This document shows, piece after piece, positions 13,367 through 20,028 of a stretch of 20,028 nucleotides of DNA. The stretch is from CAZJYT01 sp964550325. GTDB lineage: Bacteria > Patescibacteriota > Minisyncoccia > Minisyncoccales > CAZJYT01. Under the pieces are notes generated by a model, which worked only from the letters and a program-made list of their open reading frames with translations, ran no database searches and was not told where the DNA came from. The translations under genes and the position numbers were made by a program. Each line of letters starts with the position of its first letter. Position 1 is the stretch's first letter. The DNA lies in contig CAZJYT010000013.1 in assembly GCA_964550325.1 (NCBI GenBank), positions 1 to 20,028 of the forward strand, given 5' to 3'.

Positions 13367-15658
13367 TTAAGGAGTTTTCTTTTCTTTCTTAGTTTCTGTC
13401 TCACCTTTTGATCTTAACTTTTCTACTTTCTTTTTCACTTCTAGATTATTAGGATTTAGTTTCAAGACGCTCTCAAAGTAAAAAAGAGCCTTCTTTTTAT
13501 CTCCTTTTTTTTCATAAGCCAACCCCAAAGCAAAAAGACTATTGGAATGGTTCGGAGCAATGCTAATTACTCTCTGGAAAAGAGAAATAGCTTTATCTGT
13601 TTCTCCCTGATTAAAATAAAGTCTCCCCAACTGAAATAATAATTCTGGATAAAGAGGATATTTTTTTACCATCTTTTCTAACATTGAAATGGCTTTTTGT
13701 GTCTGATTTTCTTTTTCAGCTATTAAAGCCATTTGTAAATTTGCATCTAAATAATCTTGATTTAAGTTAAGGGCTTTATTAATCTCAGATTTTGCTCTTT
13801 TGGTCTCGCCAGAAATAGAATAAAGTTTTCCCAATTCAGTATGGAAAACAAAATTGGTAGGCTCCAAATCAATTGCTTTTTCCAAAGAACTAATTCCAAA
13901 TTTAATTGCATCTGTTGTCCCAAGATTTTGTAAATTTATGTAAATTCTAGCTAAACTCTCCCAAGCCGCTACTTGATTGGGAACTTTTTTATCGGTTAAT
14001 TCTTTTAATAGTTCAATAGATTTTTGAAGCTTTTTTATCGCCGGCATAGGAACTGTCTTCCCTGATGGTAAATTCTGAATCTCAGGTAAAACACTATTGA
14101 AATAATAATTAGCTAAGGTTAATTGATAATAAGTTTGGTAAGGATTAAGAGTTATCGCCTTTTCTAATTTTTCAGCCTTTTGATTTTTCAAACCCTCTCG
14201 ATAATTTACATCAGCTAAATAAAACCTCCCCAAGTAAAAAAATCCAACTCCTATTAAAAGAGCTAATATAATCAATAGGCTAGAACCTACCAAATAAAAC
14301 TCAGGAGATTCCTTTAGAGAAAGAGAAACCTCTTTTTCCTTTTGAAAAACTGCTATTCCCATTCCCAACACTAACCAAAATATAAAATTTAAGAGAGTAT
14401 TTTGATAAAACAAAAATTGCCCAGTTATTAGAGCTATAAAGACAGAGAGTAAAATTACTCTTAATGTAATTAACTCAAGATCTTCTTCTTTTTTTGAAAA
14501 TACTCGCCGCCAAAAAATAAATAAAAAGCCAAAGATTAACAGTAAATAAGAAAAGGTTCCCAAAATTCCTAAGGTAGCAATTATCTCAGGTATCTGAGGA
14601 GCTCTTTCTATTCTGAGAAGTCCAAACTCTGGGGATTTAAATTTTATAAAATCGTAATAAAAGGTACCAATTCCTGAACCAAAAAGTAAAGCCTTTGTAT
14701 TATCTTTTATCGCTTTAAAAGCGATCTCAAAAGAAGGAGAGGGAGCTAAAACTGTATTATTAAGAGAGGGAATATTAAAGGCTAAGGGGAGATTTAAGAA
14801 GAGAAAGGCTAAAGAAAGGAAAATTATGGAAATAGGTATTAAAAGACGATTAACCTTTTCTGGAGAAAGGATCTTTCTCTTTAAGAAAATTCCTATCAAG
14901 AAAAGAGAGCTTATTAATAAAATAATCCAGGCTAGATCAAAATCGCCAATTGCTAAAAGAACAAAAGAAAAGAATAATAAAATTCCTTTAAAGGGGGTCA
15001 TTCCTTCTTTTAATATCTTTCCCGCTAACAAAACTACGCTTACTGCTAAGAATACCACTAATTCTTGAAAAGAAGCCCCTGTCGGATTAAATCCTTTCTG
15101 AGTTATTAAAGGAGGTAATTTTAAATGAGTAAATTGGCCAATTTTAGCAAAAATTCCAAAAAGGGAAAAATAACTTATCAAGAGAACAAAGAAAAGAGAA
15201 AGAAAGAAAACATTTATCAAGGTATTAATTTTAATTTTGTTTTCTTCTTCCTTTGAAAAAGTGGTATTCTGAGCTATTAAGAAGCAAAAGATAATGAGTG
15301 TTATCAACAAGATAATTCCATTATTAAATCTCCCATAGGTACCAAATAAGCTTGAGGTTTTATCAACAGAGAAAATAATACTTAAAAGAGCAGAAAGTAA
15401 GAATAAAAATATAAAAATATAAAAAAGACTTTTAATAATTTTAATTGTTTTTTCTCTGGTAACTTCCCTTAACAACCAAATAAAGAAAGCAAAAGAGGTT
15501 AAAAATATTAAAAGATATTGTTTATTAAATTCAAAAGCCTCAAAAGAAAAGGGTAGCCAAAACAAAGGAATCAAAAAAACTAATGAATAAACGCTTGCTT
15601 TAATTAAAAAGCTTAAGAGATTGGAATAATTAATTTTTTTAAGAAAATCTAATTTCAT
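13367..15658 (-). CDS. O-antigen ligase/Wzy-like polytopic protein with C-terminal TPR repeats
   Basis: 763 aa. Residues ~1-480 hold about 12 hydrophobic segments, starting 'SLVFLIPLFWLPFSFEAFEFNKQYLLIFL', with a short external loop region around 300-350. This is the shape of the Wzy_C/O-antigen-ligase family that joins or polymerises lipid-linked glycans outside the membrane. From ~480 to 750 there are at least five TPR units, for example 'AIDLEPTNFVFHTELGKLYSISGETKRAKSEINKAL' split over two helices, ending in a Lys-rich tail. In monoderm-like CPR cells the substrate could be surface glycan or S-layer glycosylation; this is inferred. Its ATG is 5 nt after the stop of the F420-ligase-like gene, so the two form an operon. 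The gene end lies 50 bp from the scaffold gap. Confidence 0.82.
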   Translation of the reverse strand: MKLDFLKKINYSNLLSFLIKASVYSLVFLIPLFWLPFSFEAFEFNKQYLLIFLTSFAFFIWLLREVTREKTIKIIKSLFYIFIFLFLLSALLSIIFSVDKTSSLFGTYGRFNNGIILLITLIIFCFLIAQNTTFSKEEENKIKINTLINVFFLSLFFVLLISYFSLFGIFAKIGQFTHLKLPPLITQKGFNPTGASFQELVVFLAVSVVLLAGKILKEGMTPFKGILLFFSFVLLAIGDFDLAWIILLISSLFLIGIFLKRKILSPEKVNRLLIPISIIFLSLAFLFLNLPLAFNIPSLNNTVLAPSPSFEIAFKAIKDNTKALLFGSGIGTFYYDFIKFKSPEFGLLRIERAPQIPEIIATLGILGTFSYLLLIFGFLFIFWRRVFSKKEEDLELITLRVILLSVFIALITGQFLFYQNTLLNFIFWLVLGMGIAVFQKEKEVSLSLKESPEFYLVGSSLLIILALLIGVGFFYLGRFYLADVNYREGLKNQKAEKLEKAITLNPYQTYYQLTLANYYFNSVLPEIQNLPSGKTVPMPAIKKLQKSIELLKELTDKKVPNQVAAWESLARIYINLQNLGTTDAIKFGISSLEKAIDLEPTNFVFHTELGKLYSISGETKRAKSEINKALNLNQDYLDANLQMALIAEKENQTQKAISMLEKMVKKYPLYPELLFQLGRLYFNQGETDKAISLFQRVISIAPNHSNSLFALGLAYEKKGDKKKALFYFESVLKLNPNNLEVKKKVEKLRSKGETETKKEKKTP

Positions 15659-15663
15659 ACAAT

Positions 15664-16362
15664 CTACTTAAACTTTCTTAAAATCAAAATGGGAGTTTGT
15701 TCCTTTCCTTGTCCTGCGGGATTATCTTTTAATATTTTTAAAAGCCACTTTTCCTTTCCTTTTAAATCTTCACTTCTCCCTAAAATCTCTCCTCCTAAAT
15801 CATTAATATCTGCTATTGCAAAAGAAACCTTGTGCTTTTCTCTCAATTCCTCACATAATTTGTCACACCTTATCGGAGGTAAAATTCCTATCTCAGAATA
15901 CTGAGGAAAAGCCTCTCCATAAAATCCATCTATCCTATTGATTTGATGCCCTGCAACTAAATAGAATATACCATAAATTCTAAAAATTCTAAAGACCCCA
16001 GCTAAAATAGAAGCTATTAAGATTCTGGGAAGACCTGCTAAGTTTATGGCTAATTGCATCTTTAAAGGATTCCTTACTCCAAATCCATAAGGGGTCTTTC
16101 TCGCAAATTTAGATAAAAACCTCGCCCAAAAACCTAACTTTAATTCTTTTTTATATACCATTCTTCGCTGGAAAATAGAAATAATCTTTTGGCACAAAAT
16201 CACAATATCTCCTTTTTCTAAGAGCTCCAACACATATCTCTTTAAGATATCTTCTAAGCTATCTTTTTCAGTAATAAAGTGGGTCTTAATAGGATAACGG
16301 CTCCATTTTTCATCACTTACTTCAACTACTAATTTCTTTGGAGAGTTAGGTTTAAGATTCAT
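15664..16362 (-). CDS. F420-0:gamma-glutamyl ligase-like (CofE family) protein
   Basis: 232 aa. The N-terminal half has the CofE-type pattern 'YPIKTHFITEKDSLEDILKRYV...LEKGDIVILCQKIISI', in which an Asp-Ile-Val strand precedes a conserved Lys. Later 'DGFYGEAFPQ', 'ILPPIRCDKLCEELREK', 'SFAIADINDLGG' and a final 'DNPAGQGKEQTPILIL' match shorter relatives of this family. True CofE adds glutamates to coenzyme F420 using GTP. No other F420 gene is visible, and CPR bacteria are not known to make F420, so another gamma-glutamyl or peptide ligation is more likely. A hydrophobic stretch (~112-138) could touch the membrane. It is co-transcribed with the downstream Wzy-TPR gene, which invites a link to surface polymer modification (inference). 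Confidence 0.72.
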   Translation of the reverse strand: MNLKPNSPKKLVVEVSDEKWSRYPIKTHFITEKDSLEDILKRYVLELLEKGDIVILCQKIISIFQRRMVYKKELKLGFWARFLSKFARKTPYGFGVRNPLKMQLAINLAGLPRILIASILAGVFRIFRIYGIFYLVAGHQINRIDGFYGEAFPQYSEIGILPPIRCDKLCEELREKHKVSFAIADINDLGGEILGRSEDLKGKEKWLLKILKDNPAGQGKEQTPILILRKFK

Positions 16363-16371
16363 TTTAATAAA

Positions 16372-16377
16372 ATTATA
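16372..16377 (-). promoter_or_regulatory. -10 element of the F420-ligase-like/Wzy operon
   Basis: A perfect TATAAT on the minus strand, 9 nt before the ATG at 16362. The region 17 bp upstream (CTTTAT) is a poor -35. Predicted leader of about 0-3 nt. Confidence 0.45.
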
Positions 16378-16408
16378 TCAAAATATGAAAATAAATAAAG
16401 CTTTCGTA

Positions 16409-16570
16409 TTAAAAAGTTTGGAAATCAGACCTGAACCTAATAGACCTTTCTTTTAGATTCCTTTTTCTCTCATTAAGAGATTCCAAAGGGTCAATATTTA
16501 AGTCTCCCTTTAGATTTCTACCTCTATCTCCAGTATAAATTATCTTTTTACTTCTTGGAAAATCCAGCAA
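16409..16570 (-). CDS. Possible small protein or gene remnant, 53 aa, unrecognised
   Basis: An open frame of 54 codons starting with TTG at 16570; the frame is open back to a TAA near 16584. It encodes a soluble, basic peptide including 'KKIIYTGDRGRNLKGDLNID' and 'ESLNERKRNLKERSIRF'. The composition and codon use look like coding sequence from this genome, more so than random A+T-rich DNA. There is no ATG, and its beginning lies under the Memo-CapA promoter on the other strand. It could be a small basic protein or the 3' end of a lost gene. I recognise no family. Confidence 0.33.
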   Translation of the reverse strand: MLDFPRSKKIIYTGDRGRNLKGDLNIDPLESLNERKRNLKERSIRFRSDFQTF

Positions 16571-16583
16571 AATAGGATATTCT
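16555..16583 (+). promoter_or_regulatory. Promoter of the Memo-CapA gene
   Basis: TTGGAA (16555-16560), 17-bp spacer, TATTCT (16578-16583), then 8 nt to the ATG at 16592. The geometry is the same as for amrS and predicts a leaderless transcript. Confidence 0.5.
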
Positions 16584-16591
16584 TAAAGCAA

Positions 16592-18340
16592 ATGCATAAA
16601 TTCCTTAAACCCTTAAACCTTTCTAATAAAAATTGGGCAGTTTTAATTTTCCCCCTAATTGTCTCAATTGGTATTGGGGCTGTGGGAAAACTTACCTTCT
16701 TTGAATTTTTTAAGAGTAAATCTTTTGTCGCAGGAGGTGTTGTTCCTCATCACCTCTTAGCAAAAGAGGTTATTCAAGACTTTTTTAAATATCTCTCATT
16801 AAAAGAAAATATAGATACTATTATTTTGTTAAGTCCAGATCATTTCAATAGCAACACATTATGTAAAAGCACTTCCTTTATTACTCTTGAGCCAAAGGTA
16901 AAAAAATTTAAAACTCTTAAAATTAATAATTCTCTTTTAGAAAGATTAACAAAGAAAAATATATTTTGCTTTAGCAATTCTTCTATTGAGTTCGATCATG
17001 GAATAACAACTCTATTACCATATGTTAAATATTACCTCCCCAATGTCAAAATTCTGCCTATTTTAGTCCCCTCTGACATTTCGGAAAAACAAATAACCTC
17101 CCTTGTTGAAACAATTAATTCTCAAGTTTCTCCTCAGACAATAATTATCGCCAGTGTAGATTTTTCTCATTATCTTCCAAAAAGTGCCGCTGAATTTCAC
17201 GATAAAAAAAGTATGAGGGTTTTACTAAACTTTGAAAAGCAAAATTTCAAAAATATAGAGACAGATTGCTGGCAGTGTCTATATGGGGTAAGATTATTTG
17301 CTAAATTGCAAAAGAAAGAGAAGGCAAAAATTGTTGCCTATAAAAACTCTTCTAATTTTTTAAAAAACATAGAGATAGATAAAACCACCTCTTATTTTAG
17401 TGTAGTCTTTGAAGAGGGAAAGAAAGGGGAATTTAAATCAGAAAAAGTAAAAACCTTGCTCTTTGTGGGAGATATAATGTTAGATAGAGGAGTAGAATAT
17501 TTAATGCAAAAAAGTAGTATTTTTTATCCTTTTGAAAAAATTAATCAGTTTTTAAGAGGAATTGATATTGTCATTGGAAATTTGGAAGGACCAATTGTAA
17601 AAGACCCTCCAGATTTTGGGAGAAAATCTCTAAGATTTGCTTTTTCTCCAGAAGTTACAAAAGCCCTCTCCTTGACAAACTTCAATTTATTATCTTTGGC
17701 AAACAATCACACCTTTAATATGAAAGAGAAAGGCTTAAAAGAAACCAGAGAACTTTTAAAAAAAGTTAATATTAATTTTGTGGGTCATCCAATAAGGTGC
17801 GATAAAGATTCTTTATTTAAAAAAGAAGATATTGTCTTTTTGGCTTTTAATAAAACCTTCCCTTCCAATTGTAAAAATGAGGAAATTGTAGAGATTGTAA
17901 GAAGTACAAGACTTTTGGCTCCTCATAAATTTCTGGTTGTTATTTTTCATTGGGGCATTGAGTATCAACCAAAAAGTTCAACCTTCCAGCAAAAATTGGC
18001 TCGCCAGGTAATTGATGCTGGCGCGGATTTGGTAATAGGAACCCATCCCCATGTAGTCCAAGAAATAGAAGAATATAAAGGAAGGTTAATTTTTTATTCT
18101 TTAGGAAATTTCATTTTTGATGAATATTTCTTAAAAGAAACCCAGCAGGGTTTAGCAGTAGGAGTAGAAATTTATCCAGAAAAAGTTATTTACAGATTAT
18201 TTCCTATTCAAAGCAATTTCAGTCAGCCATTTTTGATGGAGCAAAAAGAAGCCTCTAAATTTCTTGAAAAATTAGCCCGGAGGTCTGATAAGAAATTAAT
18301 TAAAGCGATAAAACAAGGCGTGATAGAAATCCCAAAATGA
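16592..18340 (+). CDS. Memo (AmrB)-CapA fusion protein, membrane-anchored
   Basis: 582 aa with two domains. An N-terminal hydrophobic helix (~15-37) probably anchors it with the domains outside. Residues ~45-275 are a Memo/AmrB domain: PHH (52-54), SPDH with His84, FDH with His136, DFSH with His193, and a Cys pair (Cys226, Cys229). These correspond to the His/His/His/Cys metal site of human Memo. Residues ~288-545 are a CapA/PGA_cap metallophosphatase-like domain: GDIMLDR (293-299), NLEGPI (330-335), LANNH (369-373), HWGIEY (453-458), GTHPHVVQ (483-490), SLGNFIFD (503-510). CapA is tied to poly-gamma-glutamate export or cleavage in bacilli. Memo normally partners AmrS, which is encoded 5.7 kb upstream. 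The join looks genuine: one uninterrupted frame with both motif sets intact. It is monocistronic, divergent from the F420-ligase-like operon. Confidence 0.88.
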   Translation: MHKFLKPLNLSNKNWAVLIFPLIVSIGIGAVGKLTFFEFFKSKSFVAGGVVPHHLLAKEVIQDFFKYLSLKENIDTIILLSPDHFNSNTLCKSTSFITLEPKVKKFKTLKINNSLLERLTKKNIFCFSNSSIEFDHGITTLLPYVKYYLPNVKILPILVPSDISEKQITSLVETINSQVSPQTIIIASVDFSHYLPKSAAEFHDKKSMRVLLNFEKQNFKNIETDCWQCLYGVRLFAKLQKKEKAKIVAYKNSSNFLKNIEIDKTTSYFSVVFEEGKKGEFKSEKVKTLLFVGDIMLDRGVEYLMQKSSIFYPFEKINQFLRGIDIVIGNLEGPIVKDPPDFGRKSLRFAFSPEVTKALSLTNFNLLSLANNHTFNMKEKGLKETRELLKKVNINFVGHPIRCDKDSLFKKEDIVFLAFNKTFPSNCKNEEIVEIVRSTRLLAPHKFLVVIFHWGIEYQPKSSTFQQKLARQVIDAGADLVIGTHPHVVQEIEEYKGRLIFYSLGNFIFDEYFLKETQQGLAVGVEIYPEKVIYRLFPIQSNFSQPFLMEQKEASKFLEKLARRSDKKLIKAIKQGVIEIPK

Positions 18341-18451
18341 ATTCCCTCTGTTAAAGATTAAGTGACTAAAGTCTTACCCATTTAATTCATTTTTTCTCTG
18401 ATTTAAGTCGCAATTTTCCAGAATTCTTTTAATCATCCACCAGGCAGCAAT

Positions 18452-18725
18452 TTATGTCTTCTTAGGTAGTTCAATTTTTGCATCTTTCATAAAAATTTCC
18501 TTGATTTCAACTTTTATATCTCCAAATACTCGTTTTTTATAAAATTTTTATACCACCTTTCAAATTCTTCTTTTTAATGATAGACCCAAAAACTAAAACC
18601 CTTACTTCTTTTAGTCGTTCTTTTGCTATATTTTTAATTTTTTGGCAATAAAATTTGTAATTTTCAAAATATTTTTTCTTTGCTTTTTGAGTTTCTAATA
18701 AGAGATCAACTAAGGTTTTTTTCAT
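18452..18725 (-). pseudogene. Decayed MNT-type nucleotidyltransferase (antitoxin half of HEPN-MNT)
   Basis: The first 62 codons (18725-18537) read as the start of an archaeal/CPR-type minimal nucleotidyltransferase: 'YKFYCQKIKNIAKERLKE' then VRVLVFGSIIKKKNLKG. In intact relatives this is followed by SDIDIL with the catalytic Asp pair. Here it is GGIKIL and a stop, so one residue and both Asp are lost. Another frame then resumes as KFYKKRVFGDIKVEI, resembling a C-terminus, to a stop at 18454-18452. Beyond that the same frame runs on for 25 sense codons to 18374. The middle ~50 residues appear deleted. It overlaps the HEPN remnant by an ATGA. MNT proteins normally neutralise the HEPN RNase, in some systems by AMPylation; this copy cannot. 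Confidence 0.6.
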
Positions 18726-18866
18726 AAAAAATTTTCATTAGTAAGTTTTTGAGTTAATTTTAAAAATTGTTTAGATTTCTCAAAAAGTTTCAAGAGAGTG
18801 TTTTCAGTAAATTTCTTTCTCTTCAAAAAATTCTTTCGCTCTCTCTTTTAAAAAACTAATATCCAT
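18722..18866 (-). pseudogene. Decayed HEPN-domain protein (toxin half of HEPN-MNT)
   Basis: The ATG at 18866 begins MDISFLKERAKEFFEE, a typical HEPN N-terminal helix, then hits a TGA after 20 codons. A second frame continues as ENTLLKLFEKSKQFLKLTQK and stops in an ATGA with the MNT remnant. 'NTLLKLF' looks like the THSL-type helix of HEPN proteins. Intact HEPN proteins are ~120-140 aa; only ~48 codons remain, so there is an internal deletion plus a frameshift. The catalytic RxxxxH segment is not present. The ATGA coupling and the intact promoter upstream show this was a working two-gene module that decayed recently. Confidence 0.55.
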
Positions 18867-18873
18867 ATTCTAA

Positions 18874-18902
18874 ATTTTATCACACCTAAAGATTGAAATC
18901 AA
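18874..18902 (-). promoter_or_regulatory. Intact promoter of the decayed HEPN-MNT module
   Basis: On the minus strand: TTGATT (18902-18897), 17-bp spacer, TAAAAT (18879-18874), then 7 nt to the ATG at 18866. Same leaderless geometry as the intact genes. Confidence 0.5.
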
Positions 18903-18914
18903 AAATATAGATTA

Positions 18915-19128
18915 ATGTTCAGTTTCACCGGGTTGTTTCCAGGATTAATTTGTAGTTGCTTCTATATTTCTTAGAACGAAAAAACTAAAACCTGAATTAG
19001 AAGAACAACTTAAATCTCAGCGAATTATAATTTGGGATAATAGAAAAATTTTATTTGTATTTTTGTTTACACTATTCTTTTTAGTTATAACTTTTGTTTT
19101 TCAACTTGTTTTACAATCTATTTTTTAG
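18915..19128 (+). pseudogene. Small two-helix membrane protein broken by one frameshift
   Basis: The ATG at 18915 opens MFSFTGLFPGLICSCFYIS, a hydrophobic helix, and stops at TAG (18972-18974). One base over, a second frame continues seamlessly: a charged stretch 'LRTKKLKPELEEQLKSQR', then 'IIIWDNRKILF' and a strong C-terminal helix (VFLFTLFFLVITFVFQLVL), ending at 19126-19128. Joined, this is a ~70-aa protein with two membrane segments and a cytoplasmic linker. The downstream frame has no start codon of its own. A single extra base near 18966-18971 (in the tatatttctt stretch) explains it: a real mutation, a sequencing error, or less likely a +1 recoding event. Family unknown. Confidence 0.5.
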
Positions 19129-19182
19129 ATCATCTCCGAAAATTCTTTTCAAACTTTATTTTCTCATCTCAGGGCTTTCAGT

Positions 19183-20028
19183 CTAAGCTAACATTATCAA
19201 CAATACTCCCACCAGCATTATGATAGTTGCAAATAATCTTTCTTTCACCTCTTTTTCTTTAAAAACAAGATACCCAAATAAGACACTTATTATTGCACTG
19301 CTTCTTTTTATTGAAATTACATAAGCTACAAGGGTTAGATTTATAGCTACCATCTGAAATATCAATGTTAAACCATTAAACAAGCCAATTGAAAACAGAG
19401 ATTTTAAATTTTTAAAGATTTTCTTTAAAAATTTTTGGGATTTAAAAAGCATTATTGGAAATAGAGCTAATGTCACAAAAGTATTTATTGCAATAACCCA
19501 AAAAATGGGTGAGGAACTTTGAACACCGATTTTGTCAAAATTAGAGGTAATACTCCAGATAAAAGCGACAAGGAGCATTATTCTGGGTCCTTTTTCTTTT
19601 AAAAGTGCCTTAAATGGAGCAAGATATCCTTTAGTTGTTTGTTTAATATTTAAAAGATAAGAACCCAAGACAATTAAAAGCACTCCAATAATACCTAAAA
19701 GATTGGGAAATTCTCCCACAATTAATGGAGAAGTGATCAAAAGGAATAAGGGAGTAAATGTAACCATTGGGATCGTAAGAGATAAATCTGAAGATTTTAT
19801 TGACTTCATATAAAGTATTGTAGTGAGAACATTAAGAGAACCTCCAATAAATAAGGCTATCCAAAATTGATTTTTCAAAGGAGGAATTTTAATAAGATAA
19901 AGTAAGGGAATTAAGAAAGGTAAAGTAAAAAATCTTAAGGACCAAGCGACTATGTATTCATCAATAGCCTTCAGATTTATTTTACTAAAAACGTTTTTTA
20001 ATGCGTCAAAAAAAGCCGACAAAAAAGC
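19183..20028 (-). CDS. EamA/DMT-family transporter (N-terminal end outside window)
   Basis: At least 279 aa. The frame is open to the window edge; a TTG at 20022 is probably not the true start because the first helix ('LSAFFDALKNVFSKINLK') begins mid-pattern. About ten hydrophobic helices in two similar halves, as in the EamA duplication: the first half ends near 'LGIIGVLLIVLGSYLLNI', the second with 'AIISVLFGYLVFKEKEVKERLFATIIMLVGVLLIML'. The late 'FGYLVFKEK' segment is the usual landmark before the last helix. It likely exports or imports a small metabolite across the cytoplasmic membrane; the substrate cannot be read from sequence. No partner gene is in view. Confidence 0.85.
   Translation of the reverse strand, partial: AFLSAFFDALKNVFSKINLKAIDEYIVAWSLRFFTLPFLIPLLYLIKIPPLKNQFWIALFIGGSLNVLTTILYMKSIKSSDLSLTIPMVTFTPLFLLITSPLIVGEFPNLLGIIGVLLIVLGSYLLNIKQTTKGYLAPFKALLKEKGPRIMLLVAFIWSITSNFDKIGVQSSSPIFWVIAINTFVTLALFPIMLFKSQKFLKKIFKNLKSLFSIGLFNGLTLIFQMVAINLTLVAYVISIKRSSAIISVLFGYLVFKEKEVKERLFATIIMLVGVLLIMLA

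Larger units (their letters stand above)
18341..19182. other. 842-bp decay zone with no intact gene
   Basis: This stretch between the Memo-CapA and EamA genes holds the HEPN-MNT remnant (minus) and the frameshifted small membrane protein (plus). 19129-19182 shows nothing recognisable. No clear terminator follows the Memo-CapA stop; the only nearby dyad is a tiny GACT/AGTC pair around 18364-18373. No transposase or attachment-site duplication is visible. Confidence 0.6.

Noticed and set aside
13198..13404. Minus-strand open frame crossing the N block
   Set aside because: The middle is 34 undefined codons; the flanks do not resemble a protein, and the C-terminal flank is non-coding sequence before the gap.
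18364..18373. GACTAAAGTC as terminator of the Memo-CapA gene
   Set aside because: The stem is only 4 bp with a 2-nt loop and no U-tract follows.
1..20028. CRISPR arrays, rRNA or tRNA genes
   Set aside because: No regularly spaced direct repeats of 20-40 bp and no recognisable rRNA or tRNA sequence on either strand in the readable bases.

Overview
The window looks like an A+T-rich bacterial chromosome segment (by eye about 30% G+C). It is gene-dense, uses the standard code (TGA acts as a stop throughout), and has many 4-nt ATGA overlaps. Several traits fit the Candidate Phyla Radiation (Patescibacteria), most likely a Parcubacteria-like lineage: a polytopic O-antigen-ligase/TPR protein, a short CmpX-like mechanosensitive channel, an F420-ligase-like protein without other F420 genes, a Memo-CapA fusion, a GAD-less AspRS, and separate coaC and coaB reading frames. 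This placement is an inference from family resemblance. A BpsA-type branched-polyamine synthase and very Lys/Glu-rich proteins hint at a thermophile, but do not prove it.

Layout. 1-555: the 3' part of a pseudopilin-like protein. 556-1132: no solid gene, but short repeats, an inverted repeat, a possible 50-aa ORF and a promoter. 1133-5628 (+): a tight operon thpR-murC-coaC-coaB-aspS covering RNA 2H phosphoesterase, peptidoglycan precursor, CoA synthesis and aspartyl-tRNA charging. 5818-7248 (+): an anchored extracellular beta-propeller protein. 7245-7862 (-): a DUF116 protein. 7907-8040: a G+C-rich repeat-like element with interleaved dyads. 8090-9807 (-): bpsA and a SET-domain protein, translationally coupled. 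9883-12440 (+): amrS and guaA, translationally coupled. 12500-13180 (-): a membrane channel. 13217-13316: a 100-N scaffold gap. 13367-16362 (-): an F420-ligase-like protein followed by a Wzy/O-antigen-ligase-TPR protein. 16592-18340 (+): the Memo-CapA fusion. 18374-19128: a decay zone with a broken HEPN-MNT toxin-antitoxin pair (-) and a frameshifted two-helix membrane protein (+). 19183-20028 (-): the 3' part of an EamA transporter gene.

Themes. (1) Two of the three AmmeMemoRadiSam parts are present (AmrS, and AmrB/Memo fused to a CapA phosphatase-like domain); AMMECR1/AmrA is not in the window. (2) Several monocistronic or first-in-operon genes have a -10 hexamer only 7-10 nt before the ATG, implying leaderless or near-leaderless mRNAs. 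Four of these also have a -35 at exactly 17 bp. (3) coaC and coaB meet at a nine-A slippery run in exactly the phase where a -1 shift would produce a CoaBC fusion.
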